This document shows positions 35,844 to 43,297 of a DNA stretch of 64,000 nucleotides, piece by piece. Position numbers and translations under genes: made by a program. The notes below the pieces were generated by a model. It searched no databases, was not told where the DNA came from, and saw only the letters and a list, made by a program, of their open reading frames with translations. The stretch's first letter is position 1, and each line of letters starts with the position of its first letter. The stretch comes from Mycobacterium sp. MS1601 (GTDB taxonomy: Bacteria > Actinomycetota > Actinomycetes > Mycobacteriales > Mycobacteriaceae), in NCBI RefSeq assembly GCF_001984215.1, contig NZ_CP019420.1, positions 4,092,001 through 4,156,000 of the forward strand, written 5' to 3'.

Positions 35844-36715
35844 GAGGGCCGGTCACCTGGTGGAACGACCCGTGGCGTCCACCCAGGATCCTGGTGGGCG
35901 TGACGGCGGTGTACCTGTTGTGGTCGCTGCTGCCGGTGTTGATCGCTGTCATGTTCTCGTTCAACGACGGCCGGTCCCGCACCCACTGGCAGGGCTTCTC
36001 GTTCCGCTGGTACTGGGGTGACGAGACCCGCTCGGTGTGGCACGACGCGGCCCTGCACACCGCGCTGTTCCAGACGCTGAAGCTGGGGTTGATCGCCACG
36101 CTGATCACCGTGCCACTCGGCGTGCTGTTCGCCATCGGCATCGATCGCTGGCGCGGCCGGGTGCCCGACGGCGCCAACGTGCTGATGCTGTTCTCGTTCG
36201 TCATCCCCGAGGTGCTTCTGGCGGTGGCGTTGCTGTTCATGATCACCTCGGTGGCGTTGCCGATCAGTTTGGGTACCTCCGCTCAGGTGGTGGGGTTGGT
36301 GACGTTCCAGGTGTCCTATCCGGCGGTGCTGGTGCGAGCCAGACTGGCCACCATCGGGCGACAATACGAAGAAGCCGCAATGGATTTGGGTGCCACGCAG
36401 TTGGGTGCGCTGCGCCGGATCATCTTGCCGATGCTCACCCCGGCGATCTTCGCCAGCACGGTGCTGGTGTTCGCCGACGTCATCGACGACTTCGTGCTGG
36501 TGCGCTATCTCTCCGGTGACGCCTCGACCGAACCGGTGTCGGTGAAGATCTACAACACCGCCCGCGCCGCCCCCACGCCGGCCCTCAACGCCTTGGCCAC
36601 CCTGCTGTTGCTCGCCGCGCTGGCGGCGGTGGTGATCGGTTACCTGATCTACCGGCGAATGGCGAAGGGGCAGGGCGCCGATCGCGGCATCGGCGCCTTC
36701 ACCGGCGAAGCCTGA
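35840..36715 (+). CDS. Polyamine-type ABC permease (PotC-like)
   Basis: This 291-residue permease has six predicted transmembrane helices and an EAA loop, YEEAAMDLGATQLGALRRIILPML. The early segment AVMFSFNDGRSRTHWQGFSFRWY is characteristic of PotC/PotI proteins. It overlaps PotB by four bases. A long perfect palindrome follows the stop and may end the transport operon before the Rieske gene. Confidence 0.9.
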   Translation: MRGPVTWWNDPWRPPRILVGVTAVYLLWSLLPVLIAVMFSFNDGRSRTHWQGFSFRWYWGDETRSVWHDAALHTALFQTLKLGLIATLITVPLGVLFAIGIDRWRGRVPDGANVLMLFSFVIPEVLLAVALLFMITSVALPISLGTSAQVVGLVTFQVSYPAVLVRARLATIGRQYEEAAMDLGATQLGALRRIILPMLTPAIFASTVLVFADVIDDFVLVRYLSGDASTEPVSVKIYNTARAAPTPALNALATLLLLAALAAVVIGYLIYRRMAKGQGADRGIGAFTGEA

Positions 36716-36719
36716 TTGC

Positions 36720-36768
36720 GATTTGGGCGTGATTCCAACCGCTCAGCGGTTGGAATCACGCCCAAATC
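36720..36768. terminator. Long perfect palindrome after the permease operon (terminator candidate)
   Basis: Positions 36720-36743 and 36745-36768 are exact reverse complements, giving 24-bp arms around a one-base loop. It begins five bases after the PotC stop and lies 43 bases before the Rieske gene start. There is no T tract. It would reduce read-through into the Rieske gene. Confidence 0.7.
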
Positions 36769-36804
36769 CCCGTCTGGACCGGGAGAGCGTCAGCCCTTAT
36801 TCTT

Positions 36805-36820
36805 GACTGTATGTTCAAAC
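36805..36820. promoter_or_regulatory. Possible weak TetR-type operator, site 4, over the Rieske gene start
   Basis: GACTGTATGTTCAAAC matches site 1 in 11 of 16 positions, including GACTG and GTTCA and the preceding TT. It overlaps the ATG at 36811. Since only half of the dyad is kept, the match could be chance. Confidence 0.35.
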
Positions 36821-37959
36821 AGCTTGGTCCGGCTCCCGTCCCTGCCGACGCGCTGGCGGCGGCGCTGGCCCCCTTCGGTCAGTCCCGCATGCTGCCCCGG
36901 GAGGCCTACGTCGACCCAGCGGTGTTCGCCTGGGAGCAACAGGCCATCTTCTCGGGATGGACGTGTGTGGGACACGCCTCGGACCTGCCGTCGGTGGGCA
37001 GTCAGAAAGCGGTGGGATCCGGCGCCAATGGCGCACTGCTGGTGCGCGGTGAGGACAACGCCGTGCGTGCGTTCGCCAACACCTGCCGGCACCGTGGCCA
37101 CGAACTGCTGACCTGCGGCGCGCAGACCAAACGCCGTGGCATCGTGTGCCCGTACCACTCGTGGTCGTTCAAACTCGACGGAAGTCTGCGCAAAGCACCG
37201 GGTTTCAGTGATGTCGACGGCTTCGATCCCGCGCAGTTCGGACTGTTCGAGTTGCGGTTGGTCAACTGGCACGGCTGGCTGTTCGTGGATCCCAGCGGCC
37301 AGGACAGCGACTTCAGCGACCATGTGGCCGGCCTCGAAGAGGTGGTGGCGCCGTATCGGCCCGAGGAATTGACCGTGGTGGCGCGGCACTCCTACGAACT
37401 GGCCACCAACTGGAAGGTGATCGCGGAGAACTACCAGGAGTGCTACCACTGCTCGTCAATTCACCCCGAGCTCAGCCGTATCAGCCCACCCACCAGTGGC
37501 GAGAATCTCGAACTCGAAGGTTCGTGGATGGGCGGCTGGATGTCGATCATCGATGGCGCAGAGACGATGTCGCTGAGCGGCAAGAGCGACGGAGTGGCGA
37601 TCAAGGGTCTGTCCGAGCATGAACTGCGTTCGGTGATGTACCTCGTCGGCTACCCGAACCTGCTGGTCAGTCTGCACCCCGATTACGTGATGACCCACCT
37701 CATGACGCCGTTGGCCGTCGACCGCACCCACGTCGAGTGCGCATGGGCGTTCCCCAGAGAGGTCGCTGAGCAGCCCGGTTTCGATCCGTCCTACGCGGTG
37801 GACTTCTGGGACCTCACGAACCGGCAGGACTGGACTGCCTGCGAATCGGTGCAACGCGGCCTGAGCTCACCGCATGCTCGTCCCGGCCCGCTGGCTCCCG
37901 ACGAGGACGGCGTGTACCAGTTCGTCACGCGGGTGGCGCGGGCGTACGCGGGCCGGTAG
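36811..37959 (+). CDS. Rieske non-haem iron oxygenase, alpha subunit (amine demethylase-like)
   Basis: This 382-residue protein has both centres of a Rieske oxygenase. The [2Fe-2S] ligands are Cys92 and His94 (CRHRGH) and Cys113 and His116 (CPYHSW). The mononuclear iron is held by His213 and His218 (NYQECYHCSSIHPEL) with Asp334 or a nearby Asp (FWDLTNRQD). The pattern is closest to GbcA-, CntA- and stachydrine-demethylase-type enzymes, which act on quaternary amines, rather than aromatic dioxygenases, and no beta subunit follows. No reductase gene is visible nearby. It probably oxidises or demethylates the amine brought in by the PotABCD system. Confidence 0.88.
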   Translation: MFKQLGPAPVPADALAAALAPFGQSRMLPREAYVDPAVFAWEQQAIFSGWTCVGHASDLPSVGSQKAVGSGANGALLVRGEDNAVRAFANTCRHRGHELLTCGAQTKRRGIVCPYHSWSFKLDGSLRKAPGFSDVDGFDPAQFGLFELRLVNWHGWLFVDPSGQDSDFSDHVAGLEEVVAPYRPEELTVVARHSYELATNWKVIAENYQECYHCSSIHPELSRISPPTSGENLELEGSWMGGWMSIIDGAETMSLSGKSDGVAIKGLSEHELRSVMYLVGYPNLLVSLHPDYVMTHLMTPLAVDRTHVECAWAFPREVAEQPGFDPSYAVDFWDLTNRQDWTACESVQRGLSSPHARPGPLAPDEDGVYQFVTRVARAYAGR

Positions 37960-37986
37960 TGATCCGGCCCGCGTAGCTTACGGCCA

Positions 37987-38295
37987 TCACAGCCGCCACA
38001 TCTCCCGCGCCATCAATGCATCCGAGTACCAGCTCGGCGTCCGCCGGGCGTGGGCCTGATGTCGGTCATGGTCGGAGCATGGCCGGTCCGGCGACCAGGT
38101 GGCCACTCGTACCAGCGCACCTATGATGCGCTGCAACCGATTTGGTGATGGTGACGCCACGGCTGGCGAGATCGCGATGGCGGAGGCCAGCATGACCTGC
38201 TGCTCGGTCACCAGTACCGCAGGAGCGGCGCGAGGCGGCGGTGTGAGCGTTCCCCCGCTGCCGTCTTCTCTCAATTCTTCTGGAACAACCCTCAT
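37987..38295 (-). CDS. Small hypothetical protein
   Basis: This 102-residue frame starts at an ATG preceded by GGGGGGA six bases upstream, a strong ribosome-binding site. It has a hydrophobic, alanine-rich stretch (QQVMLASAIAISPAV), then RLQRIIGALVRVATWSPDRP and a distinctive end, RRTPSWYSDALMAREMWRL. I know no named family, but endings of the SREMWRL type are common in small mycobacterial proteins. No function is assigned. Confidence 0.55.
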   Translation of the reverse strand: MRVVPEELREDGSGGTLTPPPRAAPAVLVTEQQVMLASAIAISPAVASPSPNRLQRIIGALVRVATWSPDRPCSDHDRHQAHARRTPSWYSDALMAREMWRL

Positions 38296-38391
38296 TTCAT
38301 CCCCCCGGATGAATCACACGCCGAGACGTCCGGCGATGGCTTCACACTAGACGCGGTGGCACCGGGCGACGCGAGTAGCGCGCTACCTGGA

Positions 38392-38904
38392 TCAGCATTC
38401 GGGGGTGTGAAGTCCCTCGGGTAGTTCGTCGACCACACACGCACCCGCCGTCGACTCGGTACACGCCACACCCTCGCCGGCGGCGCGCAGCAGCAGGTTG
38501 TACAGCGTCGTGTGTTCGTCGTCGTCCAGCACGCCGAGGACCTGGCGCTCGACGTCGCGCAGGACACCCTCGATTGCCGTGAGACGCTGGGTGCCCGCCT
38601 GAGTGAGCACCACCGTGTGTCTACGTCGGTCCTGCGTGGAGCGTCTGCGTTCGATGAGGCCGTCGGCCTCGAGCTCATTGAGCAGTCCCACGACGTTGGT
38701 GGGATCGATTCGCAACAGGGTGGCCAACTCCGACTGCGGGCGTTCGCCGAAGTCGCGTAACAGCGTCAGAGTCAGGACATGCCGGGGACGCAGCCCGAAG
38801 CGTTCGACTTCGGATTCGGACACCGCTCGCATGCGGCGGACCAGGTGTTCCATCAATGGGCCGACGAGTTGCCAGTTGGGCGACAGGATCGGCAGTTCGG
38901 ACAC
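38392..38904 (-). CDS. MarR-family transcriptional regulator
   Basis: This protein has a MarR winged helix: RPRHVLTLTLLRDFGERPQSELATLLRIDPTNVVGLLNELEADGLIERRRSTQDRRRHTVVLTQAG. I place the start at GTG 38904, giving 170 residues. An upstream GTG at 38970 would add 22 residues that run into the shared operator, so it is less likely. It is divergent from azoR, and MarR regulators often repress neighbouring flavin reductases until an electrophile or quinone appears. Cys residues near the end (TPEC, ACTEST-like) could sense oxidation, but this is speculative. Confidence 0.85.
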   Translation of the reverse strand: MSELPILSPNWQLVGPLMEHLVRRMRAVSESEVERFGLRPRHVLTLTLLRDFGERPQSELATLLRIDPTNVVGLLNELEADGLIERRRSTQDRRRHTVVLTQAGTQRLTAIEGVLRDVERQVLGVLDDDEHTTLYNLLLRAAGEGVACTESTAGACVVDELPEGLHTPEC

Positions 38905-38959
38905 CTGGCCCAGCCTAATGGCCGGGCACGCGAATACCTCGCCGTTTAACCTGGTATAT

Positions 38960-38982
38960 ATAGTTGGCACTACATAAACTAT
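38960..38982. promoter_or_regulatory. Inverted repeat, likely MarR operator for azoR
   Basis: ATAGTT at 38960-38965 and AACTAT at 38977-38982 form 6-bp arms around 11 bases. They lie in an AT-rich stretch 17 bases before the azoR start, in the divergent promoter. Confidence 0.55.
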
Positions 38983-38998
38983 CTATAGGGAGTCATCC

Positions 38999-39646
38999 AT
39001 GTCGAAGATGCTGCACATCGACACCTCCATCCAGGGTGCGCACTCCGTCAGTCGCCGCTTGACCGCCCGCGCGGCCGACCGCTGGCGTCAACTCAATCCG
39101 GACGGTCAGGTGACCTACCGCGACTTCGCAGCCGATCCCGTACCGCACCTCGACGCGGCGGGCGGACTGGCCGCAATGGTGCCGCCCGAGCAGCACACGC
39201 CCGCGCAGGCCCAGACCTATGCCCGCAGCATCGCGCTGATCGACGAGATCAAGCGGGCCGACACGGTGCTCCTCGGTCTTCCGCTGTACAACTTCGGCCC
39301 GCCCAGCACGGTCAAGGCCTGGGTCGACCATCTGATCGTGCCCGGGCTGGCGTTCGACCCCGCCACCCAGCAGGGTCTGCTGGGTGACACCGAGTTGGTG
39401 GTGCTCGCCGCCCGTGGCGGTGGCTACGGCACCGGCACCCCGCGGGAGGGCTGGGATCACGCCGAAGCGTGGCTGCCACACGGGCTGGACATGACCGGGC
39501 TGAAGCCGACGTTCATCACCGCGGAGTTGACCATGGCCAACGTCAATCCGGCGATGGCCGACCTGCGTCCGCTGGCAGCCAAGAGCTTGGCCGCCGCCGA
39601 GGCTGCGATCGACGAACTGTGGGAGACGGCGCGCGTGGTGGCATGA
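38999..39646 (+). CDS. azoR: FMN-dependent NADH-azoreductase
   Basis: This 215-residue flavodoxin-fold protein starts MSKMLHIDTSIQGAHSVSRRLTARAADRW, the AzoR FMN phosphate loop. It has VLLGLPLYNFGPPSTVKAWVDHLIVPGLAF, a typical FMN-binding segment, and VLAARGGGYGTGTPREGWDHAEAW. Such enzymes reduce azo dyes and quinones with NADH. AGGGAG precedes the ATG. It is divergent from a MarR gene across a palindrome. Confidence 0.9.
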   Translation: MSKMLHIDTSIQGAHSVSRRLTARAADRWRQLNPDGQVTYRDFAADPVPHLDAAGGLAAMVPPEQHTPAQAQTYARSIALIDEIKRADTVLLGLPLYNFGPPSTVKAWVDHLIVPGLAFDPATQQGLLGDTELVVLAARGGGYGTGTPREGWDHAEAWLPHGLDMTGLKPTFITAELTMANVNPAMADLRPLAAKSLAAAEAAIDELWETARVVA

Positions 39647-39677
39647 CACTCTTGAGTGCGTCCACCGAGAGGGGCCG

Positions 39678-40621
39678 ATCACGAGCGCCAAGATCCACGA
39701 CGTCACTCTGCGTCAGTTGCGGTACTTCGCCGTGCTCGGGCCGAACTCAACTATCGGCGGGCCGCCGAGAAGCTGTACATCACCCAGCCGGCGCTCTCGA
39801 CGGCCATCAAACAGCTCGAGCACCAGTTCGGGGTGCAGCTGTTCACCCGCAACACCCGTGAGGTGGCGCTGACCGATCTCGGTGCGGCGTGGCTGCCACA
39901 GGTCCAGCAGGCACTCGGCGGGGTGGACGCCGTGATGGAGAACCTGGTGACCCTCTCGGGCACCCGCCAAGGTCGGTTGCGGTTCGGCTACCTGATCGGC
40001 ACCGGCGCAGACCTGTTGTTCCGGATCGTGCGGCATTTCGAATCGGCCTACCCGGATGTGGCTGTCGAGCCCATCGAGTTCGACTTCTCCGACCCCACCG
40101 CGGGACTGGCCGACGGCTCGGCGGATGTCGCACTGATCCGTCCACCGGTGGACCTTCCCGAGCACCGGATGCTCATCCTGGATTCCGAATCGTGGGTGGC
40201 GTGTCTGCCCCGCGATCACCGGCTGGCGGACAGGGACGAACTGGTGATCGCCGAGCTGCTCGACGACCCGATCGTGTGCGCGCCACTGACTGCGGGTAGC
40301 TGGCGCGACTACTGGATGGCGATGGACGCGCGGGGCAACCGGCCACCCACCATTGCCGCCGTCGCCGCCACCTACGAGGCGGAGACGACATCGATTGCCC
40401 GGGGGTTGGGAATCAGCTTCACCACGTCGTCGGTGGCGCGTTTCTATGACCGCCCCGGCATCGTTTACGTGCCGATAACCGACCGGCCGCCGTGCCACAC
40501 CGCGCTGGCGTGGCACCCGGCGCAGCTGTCACCGCAGTCGGACGCCCTGATCAGATACGTCCAGGACCAGTGGAATTTCGGCGACGGCGAAGATGTCCCG
40601 GTGCCGGCCACACTCCAGTGA
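39678..40621 (+). pseudogene. LysR-family regulator with a frameshift in the N-terminal helix
   Basis: The protein from about 39740 on is a normal LysR regulator: ELNYRRAAEKLYITQPALSTAIKQLEHQFGVQLFTRNTREVALTDLG, followed by a substrate-binding domain. The expected first helix, VTLRQLRYFAVLG, is encoded just upstream in a different frame (39702-39740). One deleted base near 39738-39740 would explain the shift, since GGGCCGAA should be one base longer to give GAELNY. The upstream frame also lacks an ATG, GTG or TTG start: the expected first codon at 39678 reads ATC after a GAGAGGGG site. It is either a pseudogene or a sequencing error at this run. Confidence 0.75.
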
Positions 40622-40637
40622 TAAACGCGGGTTATCA
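40619..40637. promoter_or_regulatory. LysR-type box upstream of the amino acid permease
   Basis: TGATAA-N7-TTATCA is a perfect 6-bp dyad. The inner ATAA-N7-TTAT has the T-N11-A spacing of classical LysR operators. It overlaps the LysR stop codon and lies 91 bases upstream of the permease start. Confidence 0.55.
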
Positions 40638-40727
40638 GTAGATCAAAAGATGGAACTTCCGGTTACGAAGAGGTGGCGCTTTTCTAGTCATCAGTCGTTT
40701 TCTGACATCACCTGACCTGGAGTGATC

Positions 40728-42227
40728 ATGACCGATGCCATAGCGTCACCAACTCATTCGCGCGACAGCCTCGGCGCCGAGGATGCCAAGCTCGCCGAAC
40801 TGGGCTACACCCAAAAGCTCGACCGCTCGGTCGGCACCCTAGCGTCGTTCGCCATCGGTTTCGCGACCATCAGCGCCACGACGGCCGTTTTCACCGGATT
40901 CGGCGCGGGCTACTTCACCGCAGGCGCACCGTTCGTGTGGACGCTGCTGCTGGCCGGGGCGGTGTTCGCGCTGTGGACGTTCATCGCCGCCGACCTGACC
41001 GCCAAGCTGCCGCTGGCCGGCTACTCCTACCAGTGGATCAGCCGGATCAACGGGCCCAACCTGGCCTGGTTCACCGGCTTCATCGCCCTGATGGGCTGGG
41101 TCTGCGGTATGACCGGGGTCGGGTTCATCCTGTCCGGCTACCTCGGTGGACTCATGGGCTGGACCATGACGCAGACCACCCAGATCCTGCTGGCCATCGC
41201 CGTGGTGTTCGTCTGCGTGCTGATCAACATCTACGGCGTCCGCTTTGCGACCATGGTCAACAACATCGGCGTCAGCCTGGAGCTGGTGATCACCGTCGGC
41301 GCCACCGCCCTGATCGCCGTCATCGCGTTCTCCGCGCCCGAGAACCACCAGCCGATCTCGACGTTGTTCACCGGCGGGGAGTCCGGCGACAAGGACTCCT
41401 ACATGCTGGCCTGGTTGGCCGCCGCCCTGGGCCCGTTCTTCGGCCTGATCGGCGTCGAGTCCGGTGCCGACGTCGCCGAGGAGACCAAGAACGCTCGCCG
41501 CGTGGTCCCCAAGACGATGTTCTACGCGCTGATCACCTCGATCGTCATCGAGTTCCTGATGTATGTCGTGTATGTGCTGGCCATCAAGGATCCCGTTGCG
41601 GTGGAGGCCAATTCGGCCGCTCCCATCGAGGAGATCATCACCCAGCAGGCCGGTCCCGTCGTCACCAAGATCGTCGTGGCCATCGCGCTGACCAACATCT
41701 TGGCCTGCCTGCTGGCCAACATCCTGGTGGCCACGCGGCTGACCTACTCCATGGCCCGCGACAACATGCTGCCGTTCTCCCACGTGTGGCGCCACGTCTC
41801 GTCGAAGAGCAAGGCGCCGACATACGCCGTCCTCGGATTGGGCTGCCTGTCAACACTTCTGCTGCTCTCGGCGCTGGTCAACGAGAAGGCGTTCAACTAC
41901 ATCATCGGCATCGCGTCGCTGCTGTTCTTCTTCGTCTACATCCTGCAGACCATCGGCCTTCTGGTCGGCTACCGCAGGGGCACCATCCCCGCACCCGAAC
42001 CCGGCACCTTCGACCTCGGCAGGTTCAGGCTGCCGCTGTACGTCACCGCCCTGGTGGTGTTCCTCGGTGTGGCCGTTGCGCTGCTGTTCCTGCCGCAGTT
42101 CACCACCAACAAGTGGGTCTTCCTCGGCATCGTCGTTCTCGCCGCCATCTGGTGGGCCACCGGTCTCAAGGCGCGTCTGAGCAAGGGCGACGCCGGCGCC
42201 GATTACGCCAAGTCCCACGGTCTGTAA
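40728..42227 (+). CDS. APC-superfamily amino acid/amine permease
   Basis: This 499-residue protein has about 12 transmembrane helices and the APC signature near the start (LGYTQKLDRSVGTLASFAIGFATISATTAVFTGFGAGY). Other family segments include ELVITVGATALIAVIAF and GVESGADVAEETKNARRVVPKTMFYAL. It most resembles the GABA/amine-type permeases. ATG 40728 has GGAG eight bases upstream. It lies 56 bases before the class IV aminotransferase, so the pair probably takes up and deaminates one amine or amino acid. Confidence 0.9.
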   Translation: MTDAIASPTHSRDSLGAEDAKLAELGYTQKLDRSVGTLASFAIGFATISATTAVFTGFGAGYFTAGAPFVWTLLLAGAVFALWTFIAADLTAKLPLAGYSYQWISRINGPNLAWFTGFIALMGWVCGMTGVGFILSGYLGGLMGWTMTQTTQILLAIAVVFVCVLINIYGVRFATMVNNIGVSLELVITVGATALIAVIAFSAPENHQPISTLFTGGESGDKDSYMLAWLAAALGPFFGLIGVESGADVAEETKNARRVVPKTMFYALITSIVIEFLMYVVYVLAIKDPVAVEANSAAPIEEIITQQAGPVVTKIVVAIALTNILACLLANILVATRLTYSMARDNMLPFSHVWRHVSSKSKAPTYAVLGLGCLSTLLLLSALVNEKAFNYIIGIASLLFFFVYILQTIGLLVGYRRGTIPAPEPGTFDLGRFRLPLYVTALVVFLGVAVALLFLPQFTTNKWVFLGIVVLAAIWWATGLKARLSKGDAGADYAKSHGL

Positions 42228-42283
42228 TCCCGGGTCCTTTCGCTCCTATCCTCCGAATATCTGAAACCGTAAGGAATCTCAAC

Positions 42284-43291
42284 ATGAGTGCAGGCACTTC
42301 CAACCTCGTCGCCGTCGAACCCGGAGCCATCCGCGAGGACACTCCTGCAGGCTCGGTGATCCAGTACAGCGACTACGAACTCGATTACTCCAGCCCGTTC
42401 GCCGGTGGTGTCGCCTGGATCGAAGGGGAGTTCCTCCCGGCCGAGGATGCCAAGATCTCCATCTTCGACACCGGGTTCGGCCACTCCGATCTGACCTACA
42501 CGGTGGCACATGTCTGGCACGGCAACATCTTCCGGCTGGGTGACCATCTCGACCGGCTGCTCGACGGGGCCCGCAAATTGCGCCTGGATGCCGGCTACAC
42601 CAAGGACGAGCTGGCCGACATCACCAAGCAGTGTGTCAGCATGTCGCAGCTTCGCGAGTCCTTCGTGAACCTGACCGTCACCCGCGGCTACGGAAAGAAG
42701 AAGGGCGAGAAGGACCTCACGAAACTCACCCACCAGGTCTACATCTACGCCATCCCGTACCTGTGGGCCTTCCCGCCGGCCGAACAGATCTTCGGCACCA
42801 CCGCCGTGGTCCCACGTCACGTTCGCCGCGCCGGGCGCAACACCGTCGACCCCACCATCAAGAACTACCAGTGGGGGGACCTCACCGCCGCCAGCTTCGA
42901 GGCCAAGGACCGGGGCGCGCGCACCGCGATCCTGATGGACTCCGACAACTGCGTCGCCGAGGGACCCGGCTTCAACGTCTGCATCGTCAAGGACGGCAAG
43001 CTGGCATCGCCGTCACGAAATGCGTTGCCGGGCATCACCCGTAAGACGGTGTTCGAGCTTGCCGATCAGATGGGCATCGAGGCGACACTGCGTGACGTCA
43101 CCAGCTACGAGCTCTACGACGCCGACGAGATCATGGCCGTCACCACTGCCGGCGGCGTCACCCCGATCAATACCCTCGACGGTGAGAAGATCGGCACCGG
43201 TGAACCGGGACCGGTGACGGTTGCGATCCGGGACCGCTTCTGGGCGTTGATGGATGAACCGTCGGACCTGATCGAAGCCATCCAGTACTGA
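42284..43291 (+). CDS. Class IV aminotransferase, (R)-amine transaminase-like
   Basis: This 335-residue fold-type IV enzyme keeps the PLP lysine (Lys193, DPTIKNYQWGDL) and the EGPGFNVCIVKDG and LPGITRKTV phosphate-binding motifs. It shares long segments with the (R)-selective amine transaminases of the Arthrobacter ATA-117 type: YSDYELD...AGGVAWIEGEFLP, FGHSDLTYTVAHVWHGNIFRLGDH and RGYGKKKGEKDL. Branched-chain and D-amino acid enzymes of this fold differ there. The natural substrate is unknown. AAGGAATC precedes the ATG. It forms a likely operon with the upstream permease. Confidence 0.82.
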   Translation: MSAGTSNLVAVEPGAIREDTPAGSVIQYSDYELDYSSPFAGGVAWIEGEFLPAEDAKISIFDTGFGHSDLTYTVAHVWHGNIFRLGDHLDRLLDGARKLRLDAGYTKDELADITKQCVSMSQLRESFVNLTVTRGYGKKKGEKDLTKLTHQVYIYAIPYLWAFPPAEQIFGTTAVVPRHVRRAGRNTVDPTIKNYQWGDLTAASFEAKDRGARTAILMDSDNCVAEGPGFNVCIVKDGKLASPSRNALPGITRKTVFELADQMGIEATLRDVTSYELYDADEIMAVTTAGGVTPINTLDGEKIGTGEPGPVTVAIRDRFWALMDEPSDLIEAIQY

Positions 43292-43297
43292 CCAGGG

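Noticed and set aside
40937..42283. 784-residue frame on the plus strand that joins the permease region to the class IV aminotransferase
   Set aside because: The first 449 residues are an out-of-frame reading of the permease gene; the true aminotransferase starts at ATG 42284 with its own ribosome-binding site.
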